64,000 bases of DNA from Rhytidiadelphus loreus (taxonomy: Eukaryota; Streptophyta; Bryopsida; Hypnales; Hylocomiaceae), in assembly GCA_947034895.1 (NCBI GenBank), contig OX344762.1, positions 37,738,760-37,802,759 on the forward strand. The letters run 5' to 3'. The notes beneath the pieces are model-generated. The model was given only the letters and a program-made list of their open reading frames with translations. It did no database searches and was not told the DNA's origin. The translations under genes were made by a program, and so were the position numbers. Numbering within the stretch: position 1 is the stretch's first letter; each line of letters begins with the position of its first letter. Below, piece after piece: positions 1-11,770 of this stretch.

Positions 1-657
1 ACTGGTATGTACAAGGCTACCAAGTGGAGCTCGGCGCCTTGTTCTCAACTCCAGTGCTCTTTTGCTAGAAGCGAGTTGTCGTTGCAAGTAGCACATGCTA
101 GATCTAGTATGTGCGTGTTCACTTTCCACTCTCATCAAAGCACTCTGATGTTCCACCTTTAGCGTCCTTAAAATATCTTCATGCAATGCTGATAAGGTTT
201 GCATTTGCATGACCAACTCATTAGCAGCCGCTGCACCATCTACTTGTAATTGGTGCTTCAAATTAGCACATTTGTCTTGCAACTCTTCTCTCACAATTCT
301 GTCGCTCATCAAACTTCGTTGTAGCCTCTCAACTTCTACAGCTGATGCATTTCTAAGCGATTTAGAATATCCTAGCAATCCGTTTTCCCCATGACAACAA
401 AATTCTACGAAACCTTTTAAATTTCTAAACCACGGTGAGACACCGCTAACAGGATCAGCTGGATACAACGACCCATCTATCCAAAGATCAATATTCTTGC
501 ACCCCAACAAACGCTTTGTTGGAAACTCTTTGGGAGAGCATTGCAAATGCAAAGGTACACCCCTCTTGATAATTGGTGCAAATTCTGGATCCAACAACAC
601 ATGTGCCTCGTACTTCCTCTGGGCTCTAATGCCATTGACAACAAGATTCAACGCCAT
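1..657 (-). CDS. Partial coiled-coil protein gene running off the left edge
   Basis: Reading the minus strand from an ATG at 655-657 there is no stop codon to position 1, so at least 219 residues are open. The first part holds VVNGIRAQRKYEAH, then LLDPEFAPIIKRGVPLHL and CSPKEFPTKRLLGCKNIDLW, then a Gly/Pro-rich stretch ending GVSPWFRNLKGFVEFCCHG. The last 100 or so residues (LQRSLMSDRIVREELQDK onward) are charged, regularly spaced and look like a coiled coil. A TAG lies in frame about 8 codons above the ATG. Upstream (658-836) a neighbouring frame ends ESSRQGVVST, which could join on if one base has been lost or gained, so the true start may lie further up and the gene may be slightly decayed. 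I do not recognise the family. It faces the hAT ORF at 1,060. Confidence 0.5.
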   Translation of the reverse strand, partial: MALNLVVNGIRAQRKYEAHVLLDPEFAPIIKRGVPLHLQCSPKEFPTKRLLGCKNIDLWIDGSLYPADPVSGVSPWFRNLKGFVEFCCHGENGLLGYSKSLRNASAVEVERLQRSLMSDRIVREELQDKCANLKHQLQVDGAAAANELVMQMQTLSALHEDILRTLKVEHQSALMRVESEHAHTRSSMCYLQRQLASSKRALELRTRRRAPLGSLVHTS

Positions 658-1059
658 GTTGACACCACACCTTGCCTGCTACTCTCGTGGTAAATACAGA
701 ACGCCACAATTACCTTCCCACTAGACAACACAGATTGATAGCAAGCCAACGCGGCAATTTTGGCGCCTAGTCTGGGTTGCCACATTTGAATTCCAAGGCG
801 GGAATCCATAAATCTTGTTGCCACCTCGGAAGTCATGAGTACCTAGGAAGCACCACCTCGGTAGTAATGAGTTTACAGAAGCGCCACCTCCGCAGTCATC
901 ATCCCGTTTGTACAGTGCTATCATCCCTTTTGAAGCATATCCAAACTCATGATGCCGCCTTAAGAGTGATTTCAAGGCTTCAAAGCACACACTCAAGCAC
1001 TTCTTAATCCTCTTTCCCCACTAAGCAAAGGGCCCTATTCTAGTCCCATTTCTCCTCTA
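658..1059. other. Spacer with degraded coding remnants
   Basis: This stretch separates the minus-strand coiled-coil gene from the hAT ORF. Minus-strand frames here (for example the one containing PPWNSNVATQTRRQN near 730-800) may be eroded upstream exons of the left-edge gene. Short direct repeats of the type caccacctcggtagt/catgag occur near 820-900. Nothing else is recognisable. Confidence 0.3.
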
Positions 1060-2631
1060 ATGCCATTGAACGTGTCAGTGGTGGAAGCAATGCAGGAGCT
1101 AACTCAATTTGAAGAGAAGACAGGTGCATTCGATCCTTTACATGAGGCTCCCGATATCATTGAATGTCAATTATTGCCTCATCAATGGTGGAATCGTGTG
1201 GGGGGCAATGCTCTTCCAAAAATTGCAAAGCGAATTCTCGGTTTGACGTGCTCTGCATCTTCGTGTGAAAGGAATTGGAGCATGTATTCCTTTGTGCACA
1301 ATAAAGTGCGAAACCGCTTGGCCACGACAAAGGCAGAGACATTGGTGTATATCTACGCGAACAGCAAACTTGAACGTCAAAAACGTGGACACAACCCAGC
1401 CATTTTTTACGACCAGATGCTTGCAGATGGAGACGATGAGGACAAGCGTGATGGGCCTTTGTCTTCAGGGGAAGAAGACGACGTTGTTCCAGATTTTATG
1501 AGAGAACGCGAGAACCGCAAGGATGAAGAAGATCGGTTGCGCAACAATCCTTGGAATGCAATGGTTAGGCCGCCACATAGTCCTCCACGACCAATATACG
1601 GGAATACATTTGATTTTAGTGACGATGAGTATGTTTCTCCGGGAAATTCACCTGTATGCAGTCCACCGCAGAATGTCGTGCACAATATGGATGCAATTTC
1701 GCCGGCACATGCATCACTGAGGAGGGAAAGCACCCCCGACAACAACGACAAAGGCGTACCTATTCCCATGGCACCCGTAGAGGAAGAAGCTAGATCTCCA
1801 ATATCAACTAGTTCGCCTCCAAATATGGCCCGCAATTTAAGAAGCAGTGCACAAGTTCCAATGAGAAGCGAACATGAAGAAGAGGCCATCGAAGTCAATG
1901 AAGTTGTACACGAGGGAATACCAAATCCCGTTGTATTGAACGCATCTACCCTCGGAACAACTGTTACTACAGATGATGATGATGATGTGCCATTGGCATA
2001 TGTTATGAATCGAAGTCGGAATGTGCCGTTGAATCCAGAGACGACTACAAATGTGGCAACAGTGAGGAGGTCTATCCCAACCCTTCCAACAAGGCCACCG
2101 GTGCGTGGAGGTGCTCTACGGATGATTGATGAAGAGGTTCACGGCTCAGCTCCACAACCCACTCAACCTTCATCCATGTCTGGCCCTGGCGAATCATCAT
2201 TAGGAATCCAGGGGCGCAACAGTAGAGGCCAGAAAAGGCGTATTAGAAGGGTTGACGAGAGGGGACCTCGAAATCCTAAACGACCCACTCAAATTGTCCA
2301 ACGGTGTACCATTGGAGCGGGATGTTCCACCCAGAATGTTGGACAATCAAGTAGAGGAGGGCGACACCCTACATCCAACATGGATGGAACTACGGATGCG
2401 TTGAGGCTCACGAAACGACTTGTGCAAACTGAAGGGTTCAGTGGTGTAGATACAGAAGTTCGAAATCTGAACTCAGAGGTAGAGCGTGAGGTACAAATCG
2501 AAGTAGTAACAAGGGAAGATGATGAAATCGAAAGCTCGAGCGACAACAGGAGCAACGAAGAGTCTTACGAAGATACAGACCCTAATGCTGATGAGGTGCC
2601 GAGCGATTCTACATTCACGCCTGGTGACTAG
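1060..2631 (+). CDS. hAT-family C-terminal dimerisation domain with long disordered tail
   Basis: This 523-residue ORF opens with the hallmark block of hAT transposases. Around residues 35-105 it has LPHQWWNRVGG, then LPKIAKRILGLTCSASSCER, NWSMYSFVHNKVRNRL and LVYIYANSKL, matching the WW...SsScERNWS...KRNRL...L pattern of the hAT dimerisation region. The catalytic and BED-finger parts are absent, so it is either the last exon of a longer gene or a 5'-truncated copy. From about residue 120 to the end the protein is low-complexity and acidic or Ser/Pro-rich (DDDDD run, many E/D blocks, basic RGQKRRIRR), predicted disordered. That is unusually long for a hAT C-terminus. No in-frame stop breaks it, so it is young or under constraint. 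It could be domesticated; the sequence alone does not show this. Confidence 0.7.
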   Translation: MPLNVSVVEAMQELTQFEEKTGAFDPLHEAPDIIECQLLPHQWWNRVGGNALPKIAKRILGLTCSASSCERNWSMYSFVHNKVRNRLATTKAETLVYIYANSKLERQKRGHNPAIFYDQMLADGDDEDKRDGPLSSGEEDDVVPDFMRERENRKDEEDRLRNNPWNAMVRPPHSPPRPIYGNTFDFSDDEYVSPGNSPVCSPPQNVVHNMDAISPAHASLRRESTPDNNDKGVPIPMAPVEEEARSPISTSSPPNMARNLRSSAQVPMRSEHEEEAIEVNEVVHEGIPNPVVLNASTLGTTVTTDDDDDVPLAYVMNRSRNVPLNPETTTNVATVRRSIPTLPTRPPVRGGALRMIDEEVHGSAPQPTQPSSMSGPGESSLGIQGRNSRGQKRRIRRVDERGPRNPKRPTQIVQRCTIGAGCSTQNVGQSSRGGRHPTSNMDGTTDALRLTKRLVQTEGFSGVDTEVRNLNSEVEREVQIEVVTREDDEIESSSDNRSNEESYEDTDPNADEVPSDSTFTPGD

Positions 2632-2647
2632 AGTACTAGAGAAGTAG

Positions 2648-2692
2648 ACAATAATTATAGTTATAGTTATAGTTATAATTATAGTTATAAGG
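2648..2692. repeat. Microsatellite, (TTATAG)n
   Basis: Six to seven imperfect copies of a six-base unit (attata/gttata) start about 15 bases after the hAT ORF stop codon. Confidence 0.8.
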
Positions 2693-3150
2693 TTTTAGCT
2701 TATATGTTAGGTAGCAAATCTTTGTAGTTCAAGCTTTGAGCCTTCATCCTGATGTATAAGGATTTTGTAATGCTTCATCAAGCATATGAGCATATTAGAG
2801 TGAGGGACAGATTACCGGTTTTAAAATATATGTTGAGTTCTAATTGGTAGGCAGTTAGGTGATGACTGCAACGAGGTTATAAAAGTGCAATGCAAGTATG
2901 GCTACATTTGAAGTCCGCCTCAAAGCAATATCGATGACTAATTAATATAATCATTGTTGACATTATTATTGTGGCCTTATACTGGGTGAATTTTTGGGAT
3001 TAGAGAAGTTTGTCCAATTTACATTTCATGGGCTCTATTATTTGCACTTGTAAATTGTAAACCCCAATATAACGTAGCACCTAATTCTGCGCTTATAAAA
3101 CACCTATGTGACGTGTTACTTCAAAGACTGAATATGCCAAACTGAAATCC
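2693..3150. other. AT-rich intergenic sequence
   Basis: No gene, RNA or repeat that I can support. It is ordinary AT-rich DNA between the hAT ORF and the GC-rich minisatellite. Confidence 0.4.
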
Positions 3151-3157
3151 TAAACTG

Positions 3158-3515
3158 AACCTGCGGTCGCCCTGGAACACGCGGTCGCTGTCTGCTGCTC
3201 CGACCCGCAGTCGCCCTGTAACCCGCAGTCGCCCCTACCTGTCGGACCCGTGGTCGCCCTCAGTACCCGAAGCCGCGGTCACCCCTTCACCCGAAGTCGC
3301 CCTAAAGCCCCTGACCCGCAGTCGCCCACTCACCCGCAGTCGCCTTCAAGCCTAAACCTGCAGTCGCCTCTATTTTTTCCACCCGCGGTCGCCCCTTCAA
3401 CCGAAGTCGCCCTAGCGCCCCAGACCCGCAGTCACCCCTTCACCCGTAGTCGCCTCAATTTTTCCACCCGAGGTCGCCCAAGGCAGACCTACACGCGCCC
3501 ACACCCGCAGTCGCC
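3158..3515. repeat. GC-rich minisatellite, unit near ACCCGCAGTCGCCC
   Basis: About 15-20 degenerate copies of a 14-22 base unit built on acccgc(a/g)gtcgcc stand out from AT-rich surroundings. The open plus-strand frame across it is only a product of the repeat composition. The unit differs from those inside the LTR-like elements (7.4, 22.3, 32.3 and 63.1 kb), but all five arrays share a GC-rich, gcgactg/cagtcg flavour. Confidence 0.75.
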
Positions 3516-3560
3516 CACGCTGGCTATCCACGTCAGTTCCGAAGCCCTGCCACGTAGGCA

Positions 3561-4543
3561 AAATCTATTTACCATGGGGTAAAATTTTTTACCCCTCCGC
3601 GACGCGATGTCAAGTAAACTCGACACTTCGTGACACGCGACACGCGACGTCAGACGTCATACACGACGCCTAAACCCAAAAATATGTCAGACAAGACAAC
3701 CCTGACATCTATTGAGTTCTCCTAGATCCCCTGCAATTAAGCATATCATAATATTGACAAATTGTGTACTTTGACATACAAGTAGAAGAAAAGCAACTGA
3801 CGGAATCTGCGGAGTCATGACATAAATCACAAGAATCCTATGAAGATTGTAGAAACTTACTAGTTGGAAGAAGATGACAACCACAGTCTTGCATCTGGAG
3901 CGGAAGTTGGTAAAAACTTCACGTTTGCTTTCAATAAAGGTGGAGGTCCCCTGCTGGCTTCAAGTTGAGCAAGAAGGTACAAATATCATATCCATCAACA
4001 ATTCCTTTCTTCACGAGCCTCCAAGAGATGACAGTTCAACATCCAACTGCATTGTTCTTGAATGAGACAACTTCACAGGAGGACTTCGATTGTGTGCTTC
4101 AGTTGGCAACGGGGCTTCTGGACTTCCCTTTTTTTACAGTTTGGTAAGCTTTTGATAGGTGCAGAGCGATGGGTATTTTACAGAGCCTATCCAGTCACAT
4201 AATTTCTTGTAGCGTATGCTGTCTTGAAGGAAGTTTCTTTGACCAAGTGAATACAATTGGTTTTGAAGGATAGGAACAAAATTGAAGCCTGCTACAGACC
4301 AAAGTATTGTCGACAACAACTGGACCTCGGCAACGGACAATAATGATGACAACATGACAGCACGATATAAACAAATGCAAGATAAGAAATTCCAAAAAAC
4401 ACAAGAGTGCTATTTCTGTAAAATTTTCCATTTTCTATTTTTTTTTGGGTGTACTTTCATGTACAAGGACAGAGGTTAGTACTGAACGTCCATATATATG
4501 AACATGGTCCTCTAAAAACAGCAAGGAAACAAAACAGTGCTAC
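3561..4543. other. Unassigned sequence before the first LTR-like element
   Basis: It begins with a short run rich in gacacgcgac and gacgtc words (3,600-3,670). Beyond that I see only short unconvincing frames on both strands. Confidence 0.35.
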
Positions 4544-6104
4544 TGTGAGCCCTCAAGTTGGCACTTGGAACTCTGAACTTATTTTTCGCGATTTTTAGTT
4601 AATTTTTAAGTGAAAAATAGGAAAAAACATATAAAAATACAATTATTGTGGATTTTGGTAGAAGTCCCTACCAAGGGGGGGTGTCATGGCCTTAAATGCG
4701 TGAAATATGAAAAACGTTGCATTTTCACTAATTTTAGGTCTTATTAGTATAAATAAGTAGTTAAGTCAAGTAATTCCGAGCGATGTGAGAATTTGAGAGT
4801 TAACCAGTCCTAGTGTCTTGTTCATGTAATACAACAGCTATAAGTATACATGTAACAAACTGGTTAAAAGTTAGAGTCTAGTCAGAGTCAGTCCAAATCC
4901 AACTCGAAAGAGTTAGATTTATTGTTGCAGGTAATTTTGAGAAATACAGTCATTCACAGACCAAGATGGAGGAAATGATGATTGGAACATACAGAGAGGT
5001 GCTTTTCTAGGTCAAAGCATGCCAGGAGGTCAAATAGAAGCCCAATCATCCAAGATTCCCCCGGTATCAAGAATAATTCCCCCCCGGGTGGAAATTATTA
5101 AAGAATTGCTAAAAATAGCATTCTTATTGGAGATTTGGTTTTGCCCTTAGTTGATGGACATCTTGTAGAAGATTGCCCAAAAGTTTCGGGATTTTACAAA
5201 ACTCCAGGATGACTCCATGGGAAGTCAACCGCTTAAAACTGCATTCGTAAATTCCTAGAAATTACCAATGTTGCGGTAAAATCTCACTAAAAATTAGGAT
5301 AGTGTTTTGTGTGCCAATAAAGAGCCCTATCAAGTTTGAAGACATTCCGACATTCCCAACTACCAGAATTAGAACCGACAGCGAATTTTACAAGAATTTA
5401 CAACTTGGCGGCGAGTTGACTAGCGAACCAGGAGCTAGCGGTGTCCGAACGGAGCGTTTCGAGGGTCAATTCTTACTCCCACGAATATTCTAAACCATCC
5501 AGGACCGACAGTTTCATCAAAAGATGCAAACTCCAAAAGTTAGCTTTTTAACTTTTATTCTGAGTTACCGTGACTCAAATTTGCGCTTTAAAACGGCTGG
5601 AGAGGTAGGGGTAAGGGGTCCCTTAAGCTAATTGGGGTCTTCTGAACGCGATGGCGCAATTTGTTTTCAGTTTCGAGTTGTCCCTCAAAAGATAGAGAGG
5701 GTCAGCCCTTAGTTTGACTTTTAAAAGATAATTTTTGATTAATCTGGGTTGATTTTGCAAATATCTCTTGTAAAATCGAAGATTGGATTTGCCCAAGATA
5801 CTTGTCTTGCGTAAGAAGCCATCTTTTGGACTAAAGAAAGCCAATTTAGAACTAACCCTAGATTAAAACACAAAATATCTTGGTTAATTAGGTAGGTTTT
5901 CAAAATATCTTTGGGAAAATCAAATATTTGATTTGGGAAAAGATTCTAAGGCCATTTAGGGCCTAGAAGGAACTCGCTTGAGAACCTTCCTTCCCATTAA
6001 ACAAAGATTATTTTGAAAATACGTTTAGGTAGATTAGCAAAATATTTAGATTGAAAGTAAAAGATAATTTACGAACAACTTACCGGGGGGGGGCCGGGAG
6101 CGAG

Positions 6105-6113
6105 TATATAAAG
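6105..6113 (+). promoter_or_regulatory. Putative LTR promoter TATA box (family 1)
   Basis: TATATAAAG sits downstream of a G-run in otherwise AT-rich DNA. It is in the same relative place as TATAAAAGG in the two 4-kb relatives (21,325 and 31,401), which suggests the U3/R boundary of an LTR. Confidence 0.5.
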
Positions 6114-6639
6114 CCCTTCCTCGAGGTTGTTCGTGGCCCTCATTCTTTGTTTCATTCTTGTTGTTGCTCTTGTCGTGCTACCGACACTTGTCGGAGCACT
6201 TTTTAAAGCCAAATTTTGGCTAGTTCTTCTATTTTCTTCTATTCTCTTGTACTTTGAAGGTCCGGAGGGCCCCTTCAAAGCTTTGTTTTCTTTTCTTGTT
6301 TGAATTTGGAGGCTTCAAGCCCCAAAACTTTGCTTTTCAAGAGTTTAGGCGGAGGAAATCCCCTAACTCTAGTGTTGTTTGTGCTAACTAACTTAATTAT
6401 TGAATTTGGAGGCTTCAAGCCCCAAAACTTTGACATTTTGGGAGTTGTGGGAATATTTCCCAAACTCTACTTTGATTTTGTTGTTCTTTTAATTTTAACC
6501 AACCATTTGTGTGAATTGAGAATAGTCTGTGAACTTAAAACTTTAAAGCGGCAAAGCTAGACTTTGCCAAAAGGTTTTGAACATCACCACGTGCCAAAAC
6601 TCGTTGTATAACGGGTGTTTGGTTTGAATAATTGCTAAT

Positions 6640-6770
6640 GTTCGGTTAAACACTATCATGTGTACCTCCTTTAGTGATTAAACTAGAACTTTGTTTGGAA
6701 TTTTGGAAAATTAGTTTTTAATGTTCGGTTAAACACTGTCATGTGTACCTCCTTTAAGAATTAAGTTTTC
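6640..6770 (+). repeat. Two tandem copies of a TTCGGTTAAACACT motif block
   Basis: The block ttcggttaaacact followed by tcatgtgtacctcctttag occurs at about 6,643 and 6,723. It is found again in reverse complement at 63,860-63,990 in the inverted relative. Confidence 0.7.
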
Positions 6771-6798
6771 AAAATACTAGTTTGGGTCCTTGGATACT

Positions 6799-7040
6799 GG
6801 TTATTCCTGGGGTTGCTCCCGCACGGCGGAGCTTTGATTTTGAAACCTGGAAACGGGTACTTGAAACTTAAGTTGTCAGTTATTTCCTGGGGTTGCTCCC
6901 ACACGGCGGAGCTTTAACTTTGAAACCTGGAAACGGGTACTTGAAACTTTGATTTTGACTGTTAATTCCTGGGGTTGCTCCCGCACGGCGGAGCCTTGAC
7001 TTTAAGGTTAAAATTTACTTTTAAATTGACCATCTAATCG
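6799..7040 (+). repeat. Three ~80-bp tandem repeats with CGGCGGAGCTTT core
   Basis: Units begin near 6,803, 6,884 and 6,964 (attcctggggttgctccc, then cacggcggagctttga, then gaaacctggaaacgggtac). The inverted copy of the element has the same units at about 63,690-63,830. The core word also recurs in the 4-kb family. Confidence 0.8.
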
Positions 7041-7419
7041 TGAATTTAACCTACATGGCGAAGTTTTGAAACCAAAGAATCAACGGAATAAGATTCCTTG
7101 GAAACTTATTTAAAGGCCAACTCTTGTTGATTTCTTTCCTCTTCATGTTATACCCGCGACGGAGGTATTTGGTCTCCAATCTTGCCATTGGTTATTGGAT
7201 TCATTTAAATTGTTTTGTCTCTTTCTTTTAATTTCGTCGAAACTTGGTTGTTCTTGTATTGTCTTTATTAAATGCACAAACTAATTATTCTATAACCGCT
7301 AATTTAGGTGTACTTAATTTTTATTAAAAGTTGAGTATCTTCTAAAATCATTAAAAACCTCAATCCATTAAGATTACCGTTACTCATTCCCAAAAAATTC
7401 AGCCTTAAGTGAAAGTTCA

Positions 7420-7640
7420 GGCAGCTGGGGAACGCCGACGTTGGGGACGCCGACGCTGGGGAACGACTGACGCTGGGGAACGACTGACGTTGGGAGCGAC
7501 TGACGCTAGGGAACGACGACACTGGGGAACGACGATGTTGGGGACGCCGACACTGGGGAACGACTGACGCTGGGGAACGACTGACGCTGGGAACGCCGAC
7601 GCTGGGGAACGACTGACGTTGGGAAACGCCGACGCACCAA
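7420..7640 (+). repeat. GC-rich minisatellite in family-1 LTR
   Basis: Roughly 12 copies of a ~17-18 base unit of the form gctggggaacgactgac, some with gccgac variants. The matching array in the inverted copy (63,057-63,290) has the same motif reversed but a different order and number. Confidence 0.8.
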
Positions 7641-10255
7641 CAACGCCTTGCCACGTGGCAGCCTGTGGCGTGTACAACCCCGCTCAACAACCATCAGCGT
7701 AGCCAGCAGTGTCCAGGGCAGTCCGCTTGATCCAGAAACTGAACTAAAACAACAACAAAAGCTTAGACACATTCTGGTAAGTGAATCATATTCAAACTCA
7801 AGTATACTTGATCTCAAAATATACTAACAATTGAATTTCTCTTAGGACTTGATTACAATCGCCACATTAAAACCTTGGTGTTAACAAAAAACCGAAAACT
7901 TCTAGTTCATCTCCTTTTGAAAATTTCACAACTCATTCTCTTTTGGTTGGAAACTAACGTCTGCCATAGCCAACAACTTGAAGTTTCAACACAATAAGAA
8001 GAATGAATTAGGAAGAGAAAGGAAGAATAAGAAGGAAGAATTCGACACGTGAAGGAATTAGAAGATTAAAAAACTATTAAAGTAAGAATCTAACTATTCA
8101 TCAATTAATTGTTTTGATATTGTTTATTCGGTTTATTCTTTTCACTATTCATTGTTAGATTTGTTTGAGATTATTTAAGATTATTTTATTAGATTACTAT
8201 TCATTCATTTGGTTTTAGTTATTAATTAGGATTCCAAAGCCAAATTAGTTGTTTGTTTGTAGTTTGGAGAATTTGTTTTATTAGGCCTAATAAGCCAAAT
8301 AGATAAAAACAAAAGACAACTAATATCTTTGGAATATTAAATTAAAAACTATTAAACAATTGGCAAATGAATAAAACTACTATTCATTGAAAACTTGTGG
8401 AAATTGAATTAAATTTATCATTTAAATTAATTTCCTAAAATCAAAGGATTAGTTTTAAATTGCCAAAACTAACGAATTTGGACTTTTTAGATAGGTTTTA
8501 AAAACAAGAATACTAAGATTTCTTCCAAATTCATGAAAGTCAATGGAGAATTTCGAGGAGACGATTATGATGGTGTTTTGCGATGATGGGACGATCGACA
8601 TTCTCGACTCCAAGGTATGATTTCAAATTTTATCTTTGTCTTTTCTTTTTTCTTTCATTCTTTAAAAATTTAGATTAGAAAATTAAAACTAACAAAATTA
8701 ACCATTAAGAATCCAATAGCTAGTAGAATTTAAATTGTTAGAAAACCTTTGAAAATTTATCAAAAATCGTAAAAAGTAATAATTAGATTAACTTTGAATT
8801 AATTTGGAAAACGAAATAGTAATCTCATCCAAAAGAATCTCAAAAGGAATCTAATTTAATTTAGGAACTTAGGGAATATTAGAATAATTAGGGGAAGTCA
8901 AAACCTAATTTATCTACTTATTCTCTTGAAAATTATTAAAGGAACAAATTCCATCCAACCAAGGGGAATTTTCATCCATTTAAAAGTTTTCACCCAAAAG
9001 TTCTAAATTCTTACTTTTTATCTTAAAAGAAGTTAATTAATCATTTTACTCATAAAAACCATAAAACCCTAAAAATTTACTAAAATTAGATTAATAACTT
9101 AGAATTAGGATTAATTAAAGAACAATTAGGAATACTCTCAAGGTACGACTAGGGAATCTTTTGAAAACATAATCTTTCAAAGAATATTTTGAAGATTCTA
9201 AATCCACCTTTTACCTTTTAAATTACTTTAATTTATAAAGATTAAAGGGTGGATGAAGTTTTGACCTAATTTTGGATGAAAAATCTTAAAATAGGTCAAA
9301 ATTAGGTTTTCTCTAAAAATTCCGTTAGATAACTTAATTAACCTTTCAACCCTGAAATTTAGATTTATTTTACATTAATTTGCTATTTTTAGTTGACGGA
9401 TGAAGTTTTTAGGATAAAATTAGGTACGAATTTCATCCACACATAGTTTTCATTAGGAATATCAGAATCCAACTTGCTTTACCATTTTGGAAAGGGCAAA
9501 TCGTATTCTTTGATTTAGTTTAGGTAGAATTTTAGTTTAGCTAGAAGTTTAAATCACAATCAACCAACCATCAACAACCTTTATTTCTTAACTATTAGAG
9601 TGTTTTGAAGTATTTAAATTAGGTAAAAATCAATATAACAAAGTGTCCATTGCTTGGAAGGCCAAAGAACACTACGTTTACATTTCACGCTTACAATTTA
9701 CTAACTTATGCCGCTAGAACCTGTGTGCAACTTTCTGACTCAAGGGTGGAGTTAGAAACACTCACAACTACAGCATTTTACCTCGTATAGAGAAGACTCC
9801 TTTACTGAGTTTGCTAAGAGAAATATTTAAAAAAACATAACTACCACTAGAAGAAACCTGCGTTTTGTCAAACATGCCAATGAACATGGTTACGTGTTTA
9901 GTTTAATGTCAGGCATGTCTATTGTGGATGTCTAGGAAAATCCGTCAAAGATTGACGGGACAAAAACACGAAGAATTTGAAAAAACATGTCGTGTTTTTA
10001 AAGCAACGTCACAACAAACATGGTCAAAAAAGGAGATAGAAGTGTGCCATGTGGCAGCCACGTAAGCACCACGTATGTAGGCGGGCAATGCCCCATGGAA
10101 TTTCTTAAACCTGACCTGTTGATGATGTGGCACTTGACGTCATACCGTTTGAAAAAATTAATATTGTTTTCAACGTCAATGTAGATGTCTAAAAGAATTT
10201 GAATGTTGTTTTTTGCAATGTCCACTTAGACATCTAAACATTTTTTTAAATGTCA

Positions 10256-10490
10256 GTTTAGACATACACTATACACAATACACTATACAAAAAAAGACAT
10301 ATAAAATACGCCATATAGAATACATTGTACATCATACACAATACAAAATAGGCCATACACAATATATTATGCACCATATACAATACTTTACATCATACAC
10401 CATACATAATATGCAATATACTATACATCATACACAATGTCATACATTGTACACCATATATAATACAACATACACAATATGCCATATCGG
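10256..10490 (+). repeat. Low-complexity (ATACACAATATAC)n tract
   Basis: About 230 bases made only of shuffled atacac, atacac(a/c)at and tatac words, inside the CACTA-like element. The open frame over it is compositional. Confidence 0.8.
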
Positions 10491-10799
10491 CAATTATGTC
10501 AGATGGCCTAAAAAGTTATTATAAGTATATTGACATGACAAGACAACCTACTTATATAGATGTGGTGATAGGAGCAAAGACAAAGCATATGGGATATGTG
10601 AAACTTAAAGATTGTATTTTATGGTAAAACATTTGGACATCTCAATTGACGCATTAGTTGACATTGCAAAAAATATATAGACATCCTCTAAGACGTCTCA
10701 GTTGATGTTCTAGTTGACATTGCAAAAAACATCTAGATGTTTTAGAAAATGTCTCAGTTGACGTTTTAGTTGATGTCTTAAAAAATAGTGTTAATCTAA

Positions 10800-11770
10800 A
10801 TGTTTTTGACTATGCTTTCACCAAAAATGCTCCAAAACTGCCATTTCTAGGACAAGTACTAAAGTTTAGAGGAAAAACAACATTTGTACACATGTAATCT
10901 TAGGATCTTGCAATACACTAATTTGAGAAGATGTGGAAAAAAATTCAAAAATTTCCATTATGTACATTGCAAGATATTAGTGTTTGAATTGACAAAAATT
11001 CTTTAATTGGCTTTCCAAAAAAATAGGCAACTACACTTTACAAGGCCACATTCATATACAAAAATGCCCATATTGATGGTACTTCTTTGGATTCATTCTT
11101 CAAGTCAAGTTGGCCTCATGCTTGAAAAATTTATAATCCTTTGGAATTGTACAACATATAGGAAAAAAATAGTAAGTAGAAAAAAAATAATGATTGAAAA
11201 TACTAAACTGTCAAGAATTTAGTTATAGAATTGAAAAATGTCAATTCCAACGATTGCAATGTTGCAATAAATAATCTACATCCTACAATTTTATTTTTTT
11301 ACAAAAAAATTGAAAATTGAGTTAAATAAAGGACTTCAAAGTTTATTTTAGAGTAGCAAATCCATAATTGCCCGTAAACTAAAACTCCTCATAACTTTCA
11401 TCTCATCAATCAAAATGAATTACTAAAAGCTTTTCACGCATATATAAATCTAGAAAACCAATTTCAAATTTTTATTTTAGAAATTAAGAATTTTTTGAGT
11501 AGCCTGTTAAGCAATAAAAATTACATACCATGTAGTCAAAATTTATGGAAATTATTGTGCCTTAAAGGCACCCTTTGACACATGTTGTGTGAAAATTTCA
11601 AAGAAAATAAAAATAAAAATAAAAATTCAATTGAGAGTGAACTGCCCAAAATCACAAAAATAGTGTTTGGGCATTTAAGGGTTAAAATTTTCAAACGGCG
11701 TCAACGTGTACTGAAGTGGCATGCCACTTCAACTTCATTGGATGCCATATTATTGAAATGCCACGTCAAA
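10800..11770. repeat. Dispersed repeat, inverted copy near 46.1-46.6 kb
   Basis: Words such as ctttggattcattcttcaag and gaactgcccaaaatcac here reappear as reverse complements around 46,190-46,290. This shows a second member of the family in opposite orientation. Confidence 0.6.

Larger units (their letters stand above)
4544..9764 (+). mobile_element. 5.2-kb solo-LTR-like element, family 1
   Basis: The element starts TGTGAGCCC and ends ACACTCACA, giving a perfect 6-base terminal inverted repeat TGTGAG/CTCACA. It is flanked by gctac on the left and actac on the right, a 5-base target duplication with one mismatch. It encodes no protein domain and has no second LTR. A TATA box (6,105), three ~80-bp tandem units, repeated ACGGCGGAGCTTT words and a GC-rich minisatellite (7.4 kb) follow in order. 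The first 35 bases resemble the start of the 4-kb elements at 20,060 and 30,136, so the families are related. An inverted relative lies at 60,995-64,000. The best reading is a solo LTR of a giant-LTR retrotransposon; a non-coding element of another type is possible. Confidence 0.65.

Noticed and set aside
3250..3582. Plus-strand 110-residue Pro/Arg-rich ORF
   Set aside because: It simply translates the GC-rich minisatellite; codons follow the repeat unit.
7304..7817. Three overlapping minus-strand Ser/Arg-rich ORFs
   Set aside because: They overlap in all frames of the family-1 minisatellite and so are compositional artefacts.
10213..10524. Tyr/His/Ile-rich ORF of 103 residues
   Set aside because: It translates the atacac low-complexity tract; no other evidence.
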